A stretch of 39,373 nt of DNA, from the NCBI GenBank assembly GCA_934654795.1, contig CAKUGT010000015.1, positions 1 through 39,373 of the forward strand, read 5' to 3'. The notes under the pieces are model-generated. The model ran no database searches. It saw nothing but the letters and a program-made list of their open reading frames with translations, and was not told where the DNA came from. Shown piece by piece: positions 25,568-33,601 of the stretch. The position numbers and the translations under genes were made by a program. Position 1 is the stretch's first letter. Every line of letters begins with the position of its first letter. This DNA is from an uncultured Collinsella sp. GTDB lineage: Bacteria > Actinomycetota > Coriobacteriia > Coriobacteriales > Coriobacteriaceae.

Positions 25568-26968
25568 CTACTCTCCTCGCAGGTAGGCTTTGACGTCTTC
25601 TTCGATGGGATCATATAGGTCGGGCTGGATGCCAATGTATTTGCATGCCTCGTACAGCACCGGCACCACGTTGGCGTGGATGGCCACGCAGTGGTGGATG
25701 TAGGGGCCCTCGACGATCTTGGCCTCGAGGCGCTTGAGGTTCTCGACCTCGACCCACAGGTAGGTGCCCATGCCGGCCGGGCCGTCGATGCCGCGGGCGT
25801 TGCCCAGCAGCAGCGAGTACTCGCCGTTGTCGCCGTCAAAGCGGGCAAGGGTGAGGTCGCCGTGCTTGGCCTCGGCCGTCAGCGCGCCGGGGTGATCGAA
25901 GGCCAGCGGATAGGTGAGCTTGGGCTTGACGGCCGCGCAGCTGCAGGGCCAGGGGCCGCAGTGCTGCAGCAGCTCGCCGTTCTCGTTGTCGGGATGGCGG
26001 ACGGTCCAGTCGGCGAACATGCCGCGGTGACGACCAAGATCGGCGGCCTCGACCATGAGCGCGGTGATGGCGCCGTGGATGTCGGTCTCGCAGACGACGG
26101 GGATACCCATCTCGTTGAGGATGGCGTTGGCGGCGCAGGGCATAATGCCCAGCTCGTCCTGCAGGGCGTTCCAGCACTGGATGGCGCCGGCGTTGCAGCC
26201 GTACTTCTCGACCAGGCGCTTCATGGCGATTGCCAGACCGGCAACAGCGGGGACCTTGTCCTCGGGGATGCAGATCTCAAAGCTGTCGTTGATGTGGGCG
26301 AGCATGGCGGCCATGGCCTGCTCGTCGGCTTGGGCGTCGCGCACGGCCTGGACAAGCTCGGTCATGGGGATGGGCGAAAGCTGGATGTTGAACTTCTCGA
26401 GCAGCTCGCCCTCGTTACACATGGTCGACCAGAAGTCGAACGGACGGGTGGCCATCTGCAGGATGCGGGTGTGCTTGAAGGTCTTGACGACGTTGCACAC
26501 GGCCAGGAAGTCCCAGACGCCGCGCTCGAACTCGGGATCGGTCAGGCGGCAGTTGGTCATGTAGGTGAAGGGTACCTGGAAGCGGCGCAGGACCTTGCCG
26601 GTCGCGAACAGGCCGCACTGGCTGTCGCGCAGGCGGGTGCCGTCGGGCTCGGGGCGCTCGTCGCGCGGGCCCCACAGCAGCACAGGCAGGCCGAGCTCGC
26701 GGGCAAGGCGGGCGCAGACGTACTCGGTGCCAAAGTTGGCGTGGCACAGCATGATGCCGTCGACGCCCTCGGCGCGGAACTTCTTGACGATGGGCTCGAT
26801 ATGGCTGTCGTCGAACAGCAGGCCCTCGTCGTTGATGTCGTCGATATCGACGATGTCGACACCGATCTCGCGCAGACGGTCAGCCGTCAGGCCGCGATAC
26901 TTGATCGCGTCCGGCGCGCTAAAGATACTGCGGCGCGTAGGCACAAAACCGAGCTTGATCTTATCCAT
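25568..26968 (-). CDS. L-fucose/L-arabinose isomerase-family protein (candidate apiose isomerase)
   Basis: A 466-residue cytoplasmic protein of the FucI/AraA-like superfamily. The N-terminal Rossmann-like half contains KLGFVPTRRSIFS and DGIMLCHANFGTE. The C-terminal half contains the putative metal site VVCETDIHGAITALM (Glu294, Asp296, His298) and a late histidine pair in GPYIHHCVAIHAN (about 425-431). Such enzymes interconvert aldoses and ketoses with a divalent metal. It is the first gene of the operon ahead of the split transketolase and FGGY kinase, behind a promoter region rich in GTAAAC-type dyads. I infer conversion of an aldose, most plausibly D-apiose to D-apulose. L-fucose, D-arabinose or another pentose cannot be excluded. 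Confidence 0.85.
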   Translation of the reverse strand: MDKIKLGFVPTRRSIFSAPDAIKYRGLTADRLREIGVDIVDIDDINDEGLLFDDSHIEPIVKKFRAEGVDGIMLCHANFGTEYVCARLARELGLPVLLWGPRDERPEPDGTRLRDSQCGLFATGKVLRRFQVPFTYMTNCRLTDPEFERGVWDFLAVCNVVKTFKHTRILQMATRPFDFWSTMCNEGELLEKFNIQLSPIPMTELVQAVRDAQADEQAMAAMLAHINDSFEICIPEDKVPAVAGLAIAMKRLVEKYGCNAGAIQCWNALQDELGIMPCAANAILNEMGIPVVCETDIHGAITALMVEAADLGRHRGMFADWTVRHPDNENGELLQHCGPWPCSCAAVKPKLTYPLAFDHPGALTAEAKHGDLTLARFDGDNGEYSLLLGNARGIDGPAGMGTYLWVEVENLKRLEAKIVEGPYIHHCVAIHANVVPVLYEACKYIGIQPDLYDPIEEDVKAYLRGE

Positions 26969-26994
26969 GTACGTCCTCCCCTAGTCACATGTTC

Positions 26995-27031
26995 AGTAAA
27001 CAGACGCATGTTTCGTTTTGTTCTGTTTACT
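26995..27031. promoter_or_regulatory. AGTAAACAGA inverted repeat, candidate LacI-type operator for isomerase operon
   Basis: AGTAAACAGA (26995-27004) and TCTGTTTACT (27022-27031) form a perfect 10-bp inverted repeat with a 17-base spacer, 26 to 63 bases upstream of the isomerase start. It lies downstream of the proposed -10 and would act as a roadblock. TAAACAGAA also occurs upstream of the LacI gene at 33598-34608, which suggests that regulator as the binder. Confidence 0.5.
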
Positions 27032-27050
27032 AAATGTTTTACTCTTTTGT

Positions 27051-27079
27051 TTAGTAGTTTAACGCGAAAGTCCCGTAAA
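27051..27079 (-). promoter_or_regulatory. candidate promoter of isomerase-transketolase-kinase operon
   Basis: On the minus strand TTTACG (27079-27074) and TACTAA (27056-27051) are separated by 17 bases. Upstream there are two direct ACCGTTTA units about 21 bases apart, and GTTTAC-like half-sites surround the promoter. The region is strikingly AT-rich for this genome. Confidence 0.4.
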
Positions 27080-27134
27080 CGGTAGTGAAATCAGCCTAAA
27101 CGGTATGTAAACAATCTGAACATACAAGGGGAAC

Positions 27135-27160
27135 AAAAAGAGGGTCCCGAAGGACCCTCT
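27135..27160 (-). terminator. intrinsic terminator after PTS IIA
   Basis: GAGGGTCC (27140-27147), CGAA, GGACCCTC (27152-27159): a perfect 8-bp stem followed on the minus strand by TTTTTG. It ends the alpha/beta hydrolase-GH140-PTS transcript about 90 bases after the IIA stop, and shows that the isomerase operon is separately transcribed. Confidence 0.88.
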
Positions 27161-27248
27161 CTATCCGTACCTGTATGTGAACGGGCTCGTTGCCGTCTCT
27201 TCGGCGCAAGTATGTGCCGCGACAATGGCCTGTCGGCAAAGCCGGTGG

Positions 27249-27566
27249 CTAAGCACCCATCTTGCGATAGACGTCCACGAACTCCTTGGCCAGGATGCCA
27301 AAGCCCTCGGCACTCATAAGCTGGTCCTCGGCATGAACGACCAAAAGGTCGATGCTCAGGTCCTCGCCGGCAGCCGTCTGCTGGACAAGGCCGCCGTGAG
27401 CCGCGTGACCCTCGGCATAATGCTGCTGGCCCTCGGCGATCTTTGCCTCGGCCTCTTCGAACTTACCGTCGCGGGCCAGGTGAATCGCATCGATATAGCA
27501 GCTACGCGCGCAGCCGACGCCTGCAATGATCTGAAAGCTCTGAAGCTGAATCTCTTCCGTCGTCAT
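27249..27566 (-). CDS. PTS lactose/cellobiose-family IIA component
   Basis: A 105-residue Lac-type IIA. The phosphorylated His78 and metal Asp81 lie in LLVVHAEDQLMSAEGFGIL. Its start is two bases after the IIB stop. It is the last gene of the GH140-PTS operon and is followed by a clear terminator. It is paralogous to the IIA at 7215-7556, sharing ARSCY and AEDQLMSAEGF. Confidence 0.95.
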   Translation of the reverse strand: MTTEEIQLQSFQIIAGVGCARSCYIDAIHLARDGKFEEAEAKIAEGQQHYAEGHAAHGGLVQQTAAGEDLSIDLLVVHAEDQLMSAEGFGILAKEFVDVYRKMGA

Positions 27567-27568
27567 GC

Positions 27569-27871
27569 TTACAGCCTCATCAGTTCCTTGGCTTGGGCTA
27601 GCGCCTTAACGCCGTCCATCATGCCGTAGGTGGTCATGGGGATCACGCCCACCGGCACCTCGGGACATGCGGCGCAGACCTCGTCCTTGGCATAGCCAAC
27701 CTGCGGCCCAAGCAGGATGCAGTCGGCATTGCGGCCAATGGTCGCGGCCTCGTTGACGGCGTGGGCGGAGACCTCGCACTCCAGACCCTCGGCGTCAGCA
27801 GCCTTCTTGATGTTCTTCATGATGATGCTCGTGGACATGCCGCCGGCGCACATTAGAACGATGTTTTTCAT
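27569..27871 (-). CDS. PTS lactose/cellobiose-family IIB component
   Basis: A 100-residue IIB starting at the ATG at 27871 (GGAAAGGAA site); the longer ORF from 27898 lacks a site. The phosphocysteine is Cys8 in LMCAGGMSTSIIM. ILLGPQVGYAKDEV is typical of the family. The IIB transfers phosphate to the sugar bound by the IIC encoded 90 bases upstream. Confidence 0.95.
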   Translation of the reverse strand: MKNIVLMCAGGMSTSIIMKNIKKAADAEGLECEVSAHAVNEAATIGRNADCILLGPQVGYAKDEVCAACPEVPVGVIPMTTYGMMDGVKALAQAKELMRL

Positions 27872-27961
27872 TGCAGTTCCTTTCCTGTAACCCCTCACAG
27901 GGACTTATATGTTTCGGCGATCAACGCGATCGGCCGAACCTTCGAACTTGTGGACAATGAC

Positions 27962-29233
27962 CTACTCGGCAGAAGCCTTTGCAGCAGCTTCCTCGGCCAG
28001 TGCCTCCTTATCGGCCATCTTGACGAACGGGATAAACAGCAGTCCGACCAGCAGGATTGCGGCGAGGACGATTGCGACCAGGCCAATGCCGCCCGTAAAG
28101 AAGTTGCTGATGGGCAGCGGCACGACAAACGGCATGGAAATGGTCGGGTTAAATGCATTGCCCAGACCGAGCATCAGGCCGACGGCGGCAGCAATGCAGG
28201 CCACGGGCTTGAGCAGGATGTAGGGGATGAACATATAAGGGTTCATGGCAATGGGCGTACCGAAGATGATGGGCTCGGAGATGTTGAAGAGTGCGGGCAC
28301 CAGGGCAATCTTGGAGAGGGCCTTGTAGCGCTCGGACTTGGCCGTGAGCAGCGCAAGCTCCATGCCAAGGGCGTCAACAGAACCGACAGAGAACATGATG
28401 ATGAACGACAGGTACGGCAGTGGCTGGCCGGCAACGAATGCCTCGGTGTTGGCAAGAGCGCAGGCCTGGATAACCGGCATGTACACGCCCATCAGGACGC
28501 TGGGGTGGATACCAAAGAAGAACAGCAGGTTGCACAGCGTAAAGTAAATGACAACGGCCCAGGGGCTGGAGCCCAGGAACATAACGGGAGTGGCAATGGT
28601 GCTGTTGATGAGGTTAAAGACATCGCCGAAGCTCGTCATGCCCATGCCCCACTTAACCAGAGCAGCCGTGGTGAAGATGACGATGGCGCAGAACATCGGA
28701 GACAGCGAATCGGTAACAAACTGCGGGACGGAATCGGGCATGGGAATAGCCATATGCTTCATAAGGAAGTTGAGCGCCTTGGGCACGATCAGTGCCACGA
28801 GCAGCGCCACGAACAGACCCGAGCTTCCCAGATAGCTGGTGGCGATAAACGTGGAGCCGTCCTCGGCATGACCCAGCGGGATCAGGAGGAGCAAGACACC
28901 GATGGCCGCAACCGTCGACGTAAGGCCCTTGTTCTCAAGCACCTTGCCGTAGGCGTACGAGACCGAGGCACACATGTAGATGGCGCCGAGGTTCATGGTA
29001 ACGACCAGCACATCGCTAATCGTTGCCGACATGCCGGTGCTGGTAAGGAACGCCTGCAGCGGCGGAATCGGCAGTCCGTTGATAATAGACAGCAGCGCCA
29101 CGCCCAACGTAACGGGCATGGTCGACATCATGCCGGACATAAGACCCTTTACGACCTTAAAGCTGCTCACCTTGTGGGCAATGGGGCCCACATGCTTCTC
29201 GAGGAAGCCCTGCATCGAATCGAGAACGCTCAT
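27962..29233 (-). CDS. PTS lactose/cellobiose-family IIC permease
   Basis: A 423-residue permease with about ten membrane spans. The signature sites are FFGIHPSVLMGVYMPV (about 258) and FNISEPIIFGTPIAMNP (about 330). It is clearly homologous to the IIC at 7904-9196. Its operon partners are a GH140-like glycosidase and an alpha/beta hydrolase rather than GH1, so its substrate is expected to be an unusual beta-glycoside, possibly an apiose-containing disaccharide or aryl glycoside. Confidence 0.94.
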   Translation of the reverse strand: MSVLDSMQGFLEKHVGPIAHKVSSFKVVKGLMSGMMSTMPVTLGVALLSIINGLPIPPLQAFLTSTGMSATISDVLVVTMNLGAIYMCASVSYAYGKVLENKGLTSTVAAIGVLLLLIPLGHAEDGSTFIATSYLGSSGLFVALLVALIVPKALNFLMKHMAIPMPDSVPQFVTDSLSPMFCAIVIFTTAALVKWGMGMTSFGDVFNLINSTIATPVMFLGSSPWAVVIYFTLCNLLFFFGIHPSVLMGVYMPVIQACALANTEAFVAGQPLPYLSFIIMFSVGSVDALGMELALLTAKSERYKALSKIALVPALFNISEPIIFGTPIAMNPYMFIPYILLKPVACIAAAVGLMLGLGNAFNPTISMPFVVPLPISNFFTGGIGLVAIVLAAILLVGLLFIPFVKMADKEALAEEAAAKASAE

Positions 29234-29328
29234 TTCGTGTCCACTGATCCTCTCTTAACGGTTCACGTAGTTGTCAAGCGGGAAATTGCGGCCGACTCTT
29301 TCCCGCCTATGACCAAAGAAAAATATGG

Positions 29329-30951
29329 TTATGCCTTGCGCTCGAGGGTGAGGAGCCAGTCTCCAACCTCGGGTTTATCAGGCAGGGTGATGCTGTCCGT
29401 GGCGGCAAGGATGTCCTCGCCACCACGGTATGCGCCCGTGCGAGGGTTAAACCATCGGCTCGCATAGGCAGCGCCCGTCGGCACGCCCTCGATAGCAAGC
29501 TTTCGGCGCACGGTATCGCCAAAGTACGCGACGATGCGCGAAAGGTCCTGGTTGGCAGTTACCAACGGAGCCTTGTTGGCAAACAAGTTGCCCGCATCGA
29601 CGGTTTCGTAGGGAGCAAGCTCCCAGAAGTGATTGTCTTCGTAGAAAGAGCGCATGTAGCCCATCTGGACCGCGCCCTCTCCATCTACCGCCTGGGCCCA
29701 CGTAATGCCAAAACGGTTGAAGATCGCCATAAAGGGGTCGAGTTCTTTGGGGCTTTCCCACACGTTGTCCCAGATTCCCTGGGCACCGTAGGTATAGCCG
29801 GCACCACCCGCCTGCATGCAGATATACGCCACGCGGCGCAACATGTCTGCAGTGCATAGGCGTGTGCCCATCTCCTCGAGCGTCGAGCAAAACTCATAGA
29901 GCGCCTCACCCTCTACAAAGGGCTTGTCGCCATACTTGGCAAGATAGTCATAGTAATCGCTCGCCTTAATGAGGTAGTCGCCATGGCCGGCCTGGTTGAG
30001 CGTAAAGTCCATCCAGAGCTCGTCCTGGTAGTAATCGGCAAAGGGGCGCTCGTTGGTATAGTGCGCTGTCGCCAGGTGACCATAGCCATCGCGGGCCTCA
30101 ATCTCCAAGGCAACGTCGCGCCAGCCTTCCAAGAAGGCCGCGCGGTTCTCCTCGCCGTATCCGGCAACCTCGCCGGCAAGCGTCCACACCATCGGGTACG
30201 CACCGTAGCGCGCTACCAGATAGCGGGCCAGGTGCTTTTGATGCTCTACGCCGTGCTCGCCGCGAATGGAAAACGCCCACGACTGGCCAAGCGCGTTGAC
30301 CAAACCCGCATCGGCGATATAAGCCATGCGGCGGTCGAGTTCCTGCTGGTAAAAGGCAACGTTGGGCAGGTCCTCTGCGCCCTTGGGCATGCCGCCGTCA
30401 ATCCAATAACGGTCGGCCGCGCCCATGTCCGAACGCAGGTTGGTCTGATAGACGGTAAAGCCCTGCTTGGCACGAAGATCGACCATGCCGCAAAACTGAC
30501 TCGTCATGCCAGGATGGTTCGACTTATCCCAGCTCTCGCGATAGGCAAACTCCCAATGGGTGTCGCCCAGCCAAAAGAACGGCGTACCATCCGCATAGGC
30601 AAACAGATGCGGATTGTCCGCAACACGGATAAAACCGTGGCGGTACAGGTCGAGCTCGCCCGTGTAGGGCACGGCGTTGATGCGGCCCGCGCGGCCGTTA
30701 AGACCGGTCTGCTCGGGGGCCTCGATGACATAGTTCCAGGCACCCAACTCGGTCGGGGCAAACGAAACGCGATAGGTACGGTCGCCATCCCAGTAGGCCT
30801 CACGACGGACCACCCTGCCGCTCGGTCCGGCAAACTCTGCCCAAATCTCAACATCCAAAAATGGATTATCGAACGAGCAGGCGCTCTCAAACGTCAGGAC
30901 AACCGGACGCCAAATCTCGGCAACAACATCTTGGTTCAACGTCGTATCCAT
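29329..30951 (-). CDS. DUF5060/DUF4038 glycosidase, GH140-like (candidate apiosidase)
   Basis: A 540-residue protein. The N-terminal beta-sandwich (about 10-100) has the DUF5060 pattern IWRPVVLTFES...NPFLDV and YRVSFAPTELGAWNY. It is followed by a TIM-barrel DUF4038 domain starting HGFIRVADNPHLFAYADGTP and FFWLGDTHWE. Candidate catalytic acids are Glu261 in VWTLAGEVAGYG and Glu347 or Glu349 in FVEGEALYE. The last 80 residues resemble the small C-terminal sandwich of such proteins. The characterised DUF4038 family is GH140, which hydrolyses apiosyl linkages in rhamnogalacturonan II. No signal peptide is seen, so cleavage would be intracellular, after PTS import. GAGAGGGG precedes the ATG. It sits between the esterase-like gene and PTS IIC. 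Confidence 0.85.
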   Translation of the reverse strand: MDTTLNQDVVAEIWRPVVLTFESACSFDNPFLDVEIWAEFAGPSGRVVRREAYWDGDRTYRVSFAPTELGAWNYVIEAPEQTGLNGRAGRINAVPYTGELDLYRHGFIRVADNPHLFAYADGTPFFWLGDTHWEFAYRESWDKSNHPGMTSQFCGMVDLRAKQGFTVYQTNLRSDMGAADRYWIDGGMPKGAEDLPNVAFYQQELDRRMAYIADAGLVNALGQSWAFSIRGEHGVEHQKHLARYLVARYGAYPMVWTLAGEVAGYGEENRAAFLEGWRDVALEIEARDGYGHLATAHYTNERPFADYYQDELWMDFTLNQAGHGDYLIKASDYYDYLAKYGDKPFVEGEALYEFCSTLEEMGTRLCTADMLRRVAYICMQAGGAGYTYGAQGIWDNVWESPKELDPFMAIFNRFGITWAQAVDGEGAVQMGYMRSFYEDNHFWELAPYETVDAGNLFANKAPLVTANQDLSRIVAYFGDTVRRKLAIEGVPTGAAYASRWFNPRTGAYRGGEDILAATDSITLPDKPEVGDWLLTLERKA

Positions 30952-30980
30952 TACAGACCCCTCTCCGGTCTTAATACCTA

Positions 30981-32453
30981 CTAGTTCAGTCCCCGCTCGC
31001 TCGCGGACCTCACGGCAAAGTCAACGATCGCTTGGGCGTCTTCGGCACAGACAAAGCCTTGCGACACCTCAATCGCCGTATCGCGCTCGCACAGGGCGCG
31101 GTAGTTTTCGAGCGATCCGTACAGCTCCTTGAGCATCGATGCCGAGAACGACTCCATGTGGCCAAACAGGCCGTCCTTGTCGCTCGTCTTATCGACCGTG
31201 CCCTGGCCCGGCTCCACCAGACTCGTATTGGAGTAGCGGGCAAACGGATGCTCGAGCAGGCAGGTGCGAAGGCCGCCCTTGGTGTTGCCCAGGGCATCCT
31301 TGACGTTCTCGCCGTTCGTATCCAGCTCGATGCGCGGGCATGTTGCCGGAGCCACCCCCGTGCGAACCCAACGAAACAGGTTGCGGAAGGCAGCGTGGAA
31401 GAGATACTGCGACGGGTAGGCGTTTGATTCGGCATGCTTGCCGACATACACCGGAAGGTGGTCGATACGCTTAAGGTCCTCGTCGTCCTGGTAATAGTCG
31501 ACATAGCTCCACTGTGTGTCGTGGGAGGCGCCTGTCACCTCGTACAGCCGGTACTTAAAATCGGGATCGTCGCTATCGGGCATAAGCGTGCGCCAGCTCT
31601 CAAAGCGGCCGTTTTCGCTTTCGGTCTGAAGCGCGATAAACGGCTCTTCGACGTGCTCGACGCGCAACAGGTGATGCGCATACCCTCGGTTGCTCTCGTA
31701 TTGGTTCACGGGGATGCACAGCGAATGGATGCCGCCACCAGACAGGTATCCGTCAAATACGCGACCGTCGCGGCGCGCGTCCTTGCGGTAGGCAAAGCTG
31801 TTGAGGTAGCGGAACAGATAGGCGCCGGACTGAGACCATCCTGTAAGGCAAATTGCCTGGCGAGGATAGTCGCGGATCGGGTTAAGGTCGGAGTCTCCGC
31901 GCAAGAGCCACGCAAGGTCGGTCAGCATGTCCCAAAACAAGCCCGTCTCGTAGGTAAGGTCCATATCGGGAAGCGCGCCGCCACGCTCAAGATCGACCGG
32001 ATCAAAATTAAACGGACGCTCGGGGGTCGGATTTGCCCAGCTCATAAAGGCATAGCGGTCGGGGTTGAACTCCTTGAGCTTGGCGATGGTGTTGGGCTTG
32101 CTGGTAATGCCCACATAGATATCGCCGGAGCGCACAAACTCACCGTGACCCAGAATCCACATGCGCTCGATTTCCATGAACGACGTGGGGTTGATGATCT
32201 CGACGACCACATTGCCGCTCGCTTGGGACGGGTCCTTGGGAGCGCGCACGACGATGCGGTTGGAGTACGGGGCATCGGCCGTCATGACTTCGACGCCGCC
32301 ATCTTCATCGACCGTGCGGTACACGTTGGCGGTACCGTCGATGCGATACTCGCGCTCGACGTAGCCCTTCGCGCTTAGATGACAGTAGCGCTCCGCACTC
32401 GAAAACGGATAGCTCTCATCCGTAATGGGCATTTCAAAAATACCGCTGATCAT
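30981..32453 (-). CDS. alpha/beta hydrolase domain protein (putative esterase)
   Basis: A 490-residue cytoplasmic protein resembling the alpha/beta hydrolase domain 10 family. The nucleophile elbow is GWSQSGAYLFRYLN with Ser207. Other conserved-looking blocks are NVVVEIINPTSFMEIERMW and GASHDTQWSY, the latter with a possible catalytic His. It is the first gene of the operon with the GH140-like glycosidase and PTS, transcribed divergently from a LacI regulator. I infer removal of acyl groups (acetyl, malonyl or hydroxycinnamoyl) from imported plant glycosides, but the actual ester is unknown. A GGGGG site precedes the ATG. Confidence 0.78.
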   Translation of the reverse strand: MISGIFEMPITDESYPFSSAERYCHLSAKGYVEREYRIDGTANVYRTVDEDGGVEVMTADAPYSNRIVVRAPKDPSQASGNVVVEIINPTSFMEIERMWILGHGEFVRSGDIYVGITSKPNTIAKLKEFNPDRYAFMSWANPTPERPFNFDPVDLERGGALPDMDLTYETGLFWDMLTDLAWLLRGDSDLNPIRDYPRQAICLTGWSQSGAYLFRYLNSFAYRKDARRDGRVFDGYLSGGGIHSLCIPVNQYESNRGYAHHLLRVEHVEEPFIALQTESENGRFESWRTLMPDSDDPDFKYRLYEVTGASHDTQWSYVDYYQDDEDLKRIDHLPVYVGKHAESNAYPSQYLFHAAFRNLFRWVRTGVAPATCPRIELDTNGENVKDALGNTKGGLRTCLLEHPFARYSNTSLVEPGQGTVDKTSDKDGLFGHMESFSASMLKELYGSLENYRALCERDTAIEVSQGFVCAEDAQAIVDFAVRSASERGLN

Positions 32454-32504
32454 CTCGTCCCCCTTGCTGTTGCGTTTGCTGAGACAGACTCTACTGGGGA
32501 CGCT

Positions 32505-32574
32505 ACTTAACTTCTATTGATTCTTAAGTTGAGTTACTAATTATTTAGCTTAATAAACAGCCTGGTGTTAAGCT
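32505..32574. promoter_or_regulatory. divergent promoter region with two dyads (hydrolase operon / LacI)
   Basis: For the plus-strand LacI gene, TTGAGT (32529-32534) and TAATAA (32551-32556) are spaced by 16 bases. Two perfect dyads overlap: ACTTAA (32505-32510)/TTAAGT (32524-32529) and AGCTTAA (32547-32553)/TTAAGCT (32568-32574). They are good candidates for LacI-type operators controlling both directions. The 152-base region is AT-rich. Confidence 0.5.
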
Positions 32575-32605
32575 CATGGTAAGTTCACAAACGTTAGGAA
32601 CCACC

Positions 32606-33601
32606 ATGGCCGTTACTGCAAAACAAATCGCTGACCAGCTGGGAATTTCGGCAGCGGCCGTTTCCCTTGCACTTAACAATCGACGCGGCGTAAGCAAAAA
32701 AACACGGCAGCTGGTACTGAGCACCGCCGAAGCTCTAGGTTACGACTTTAGTAAGATTAAGTTCGAGCGCCAAAAGAGCGGAACCGTTGCCTTGGTTGCC
32801 TTTAACCGGCGCCGCATCTTTACGACCCCCTTCTTCGCCGATATGCTCGCCGGAGTCGAGGGTACCCTTAGGCACGCGGGATTCTCGTTTTCGCTGGTGA
32901 ACTACTCGCCGTTCGAAAACACTCAGCAACAGATCGCCGACATCGCCGAAGCGCAATACGATGGTGTCATCATCCTTGCAACCGAGATGTTCGAGTCGGA
33001 TTTTATGCCGTTTGCATCGCTGGACTGTCCTCTGCTGCTGTTGGACTCATGCATGAGCGCTGGGGTCGATACGGTCAAGATCGACAATGCCGCCAGCATG
33101 ATGCTAGCCGTGCAGTACCTGCATTCGAAGTATGGATCTGTCCCCGGGCTGTTAACGACGCCCGTTACCGTGGGCAACTTCACCGAACGGCGCTTCGCCT
33201 ACGAGCACGCCATCGGTCAGCTATCAGGCTCGGAAAAGTTCGGCACCATCCACGAGCTCGCCGTCGCCCCAGATGAGGCATACGCCGGCATGCTCGACAT
33301 TATTGATTCGGGCGAACCCCTCGCCCAAAACTACGTCGCTGTCTTTGACGATATAGCTATTGGGGCCATGAAGGCCTTTATCGAGCGTGGTTATCGCGTG
33401 CCCGATGACGTACGCATCGTCGGCTTCGACAACAACGCCGGCGGAACCTACGTGCAGCCACAACTGACCACGCTCAATGTTCCTTCGGAGTATATGGGCG
33501 CCATCGCCGCACGGCGCCTCGTCGAGATTATCGACGAGGCCGAACACCACCCGCTCAAGATCGAGCTGGGGGCATCGCTCATCAAGCGCCGTTCTGCCTA
33601 G
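32606..33601 (+). CDS. LacI-family transcriptional regulator
   Basis: A 331-residue regulator from the ATG at 32606 (AGGA site); the ORF could extend to 32576 but without a site. The LacI helix-turn-helix (4-50) reads TAKQIADQLGISAAAVSLALNNRRGVS. A periplasmic-binding-protein-like effector domain follows, with DDIAIGAMKAFIERGYRVPDDVRIVGFDN at about 250-280. It is divergent from the hydrolase-GH140-PTS operon, which it most likely represses until the imported sugar or its phosphate binds. Its stop codon overlaps that of the convergent LacI gene within CTAG at 33598-33601. Confidence 0.93.
   Translation: MAVTAKQIADQLGISAAAVSLALNNRRGVSKKTRQLVLSTAEALGYDFSKIKFERQKSGTVALVAFNRRRIFTTPFFADMLAGVEGTLRHAGFSFSLVNYSPFENTQQQIADIAEAQYDGVIILATEMFESDFMPFASLDCPLLLLDSCMSAGVDTVKIDNAASMMLAVQYLHSKYGSVPGLLTTPVTVGNFTERRFAYEHAIGQLSGSEKFGTIHELAVAPDEAYAGMLDIIDSGEPLAQNYVAVFDDIAIGAMKAFIERGYRVPDDVRIVGFDNNAGGTYVQPQLTTLNVPSEYMGAIAARRLVEIIDEAEHHPLKIELGASLIKRRSA

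Noticed and set aside
25676..27085. 469-codon plus-strand ORF antisense to the isomerase gene
   Set aside because: Val/Gly/Leu/Asp-rich antisense shadow of the isomerase; no domain and no ribosome-site support.
27950..29467. 505-codon plus-strand ORF antisense to PTS IIC
   Set aside because: His/Arg/Gln-rich complement of a hydrophobic permease, typical of an antisense shadow; the permease motifs on the minus strand are unambiguous.
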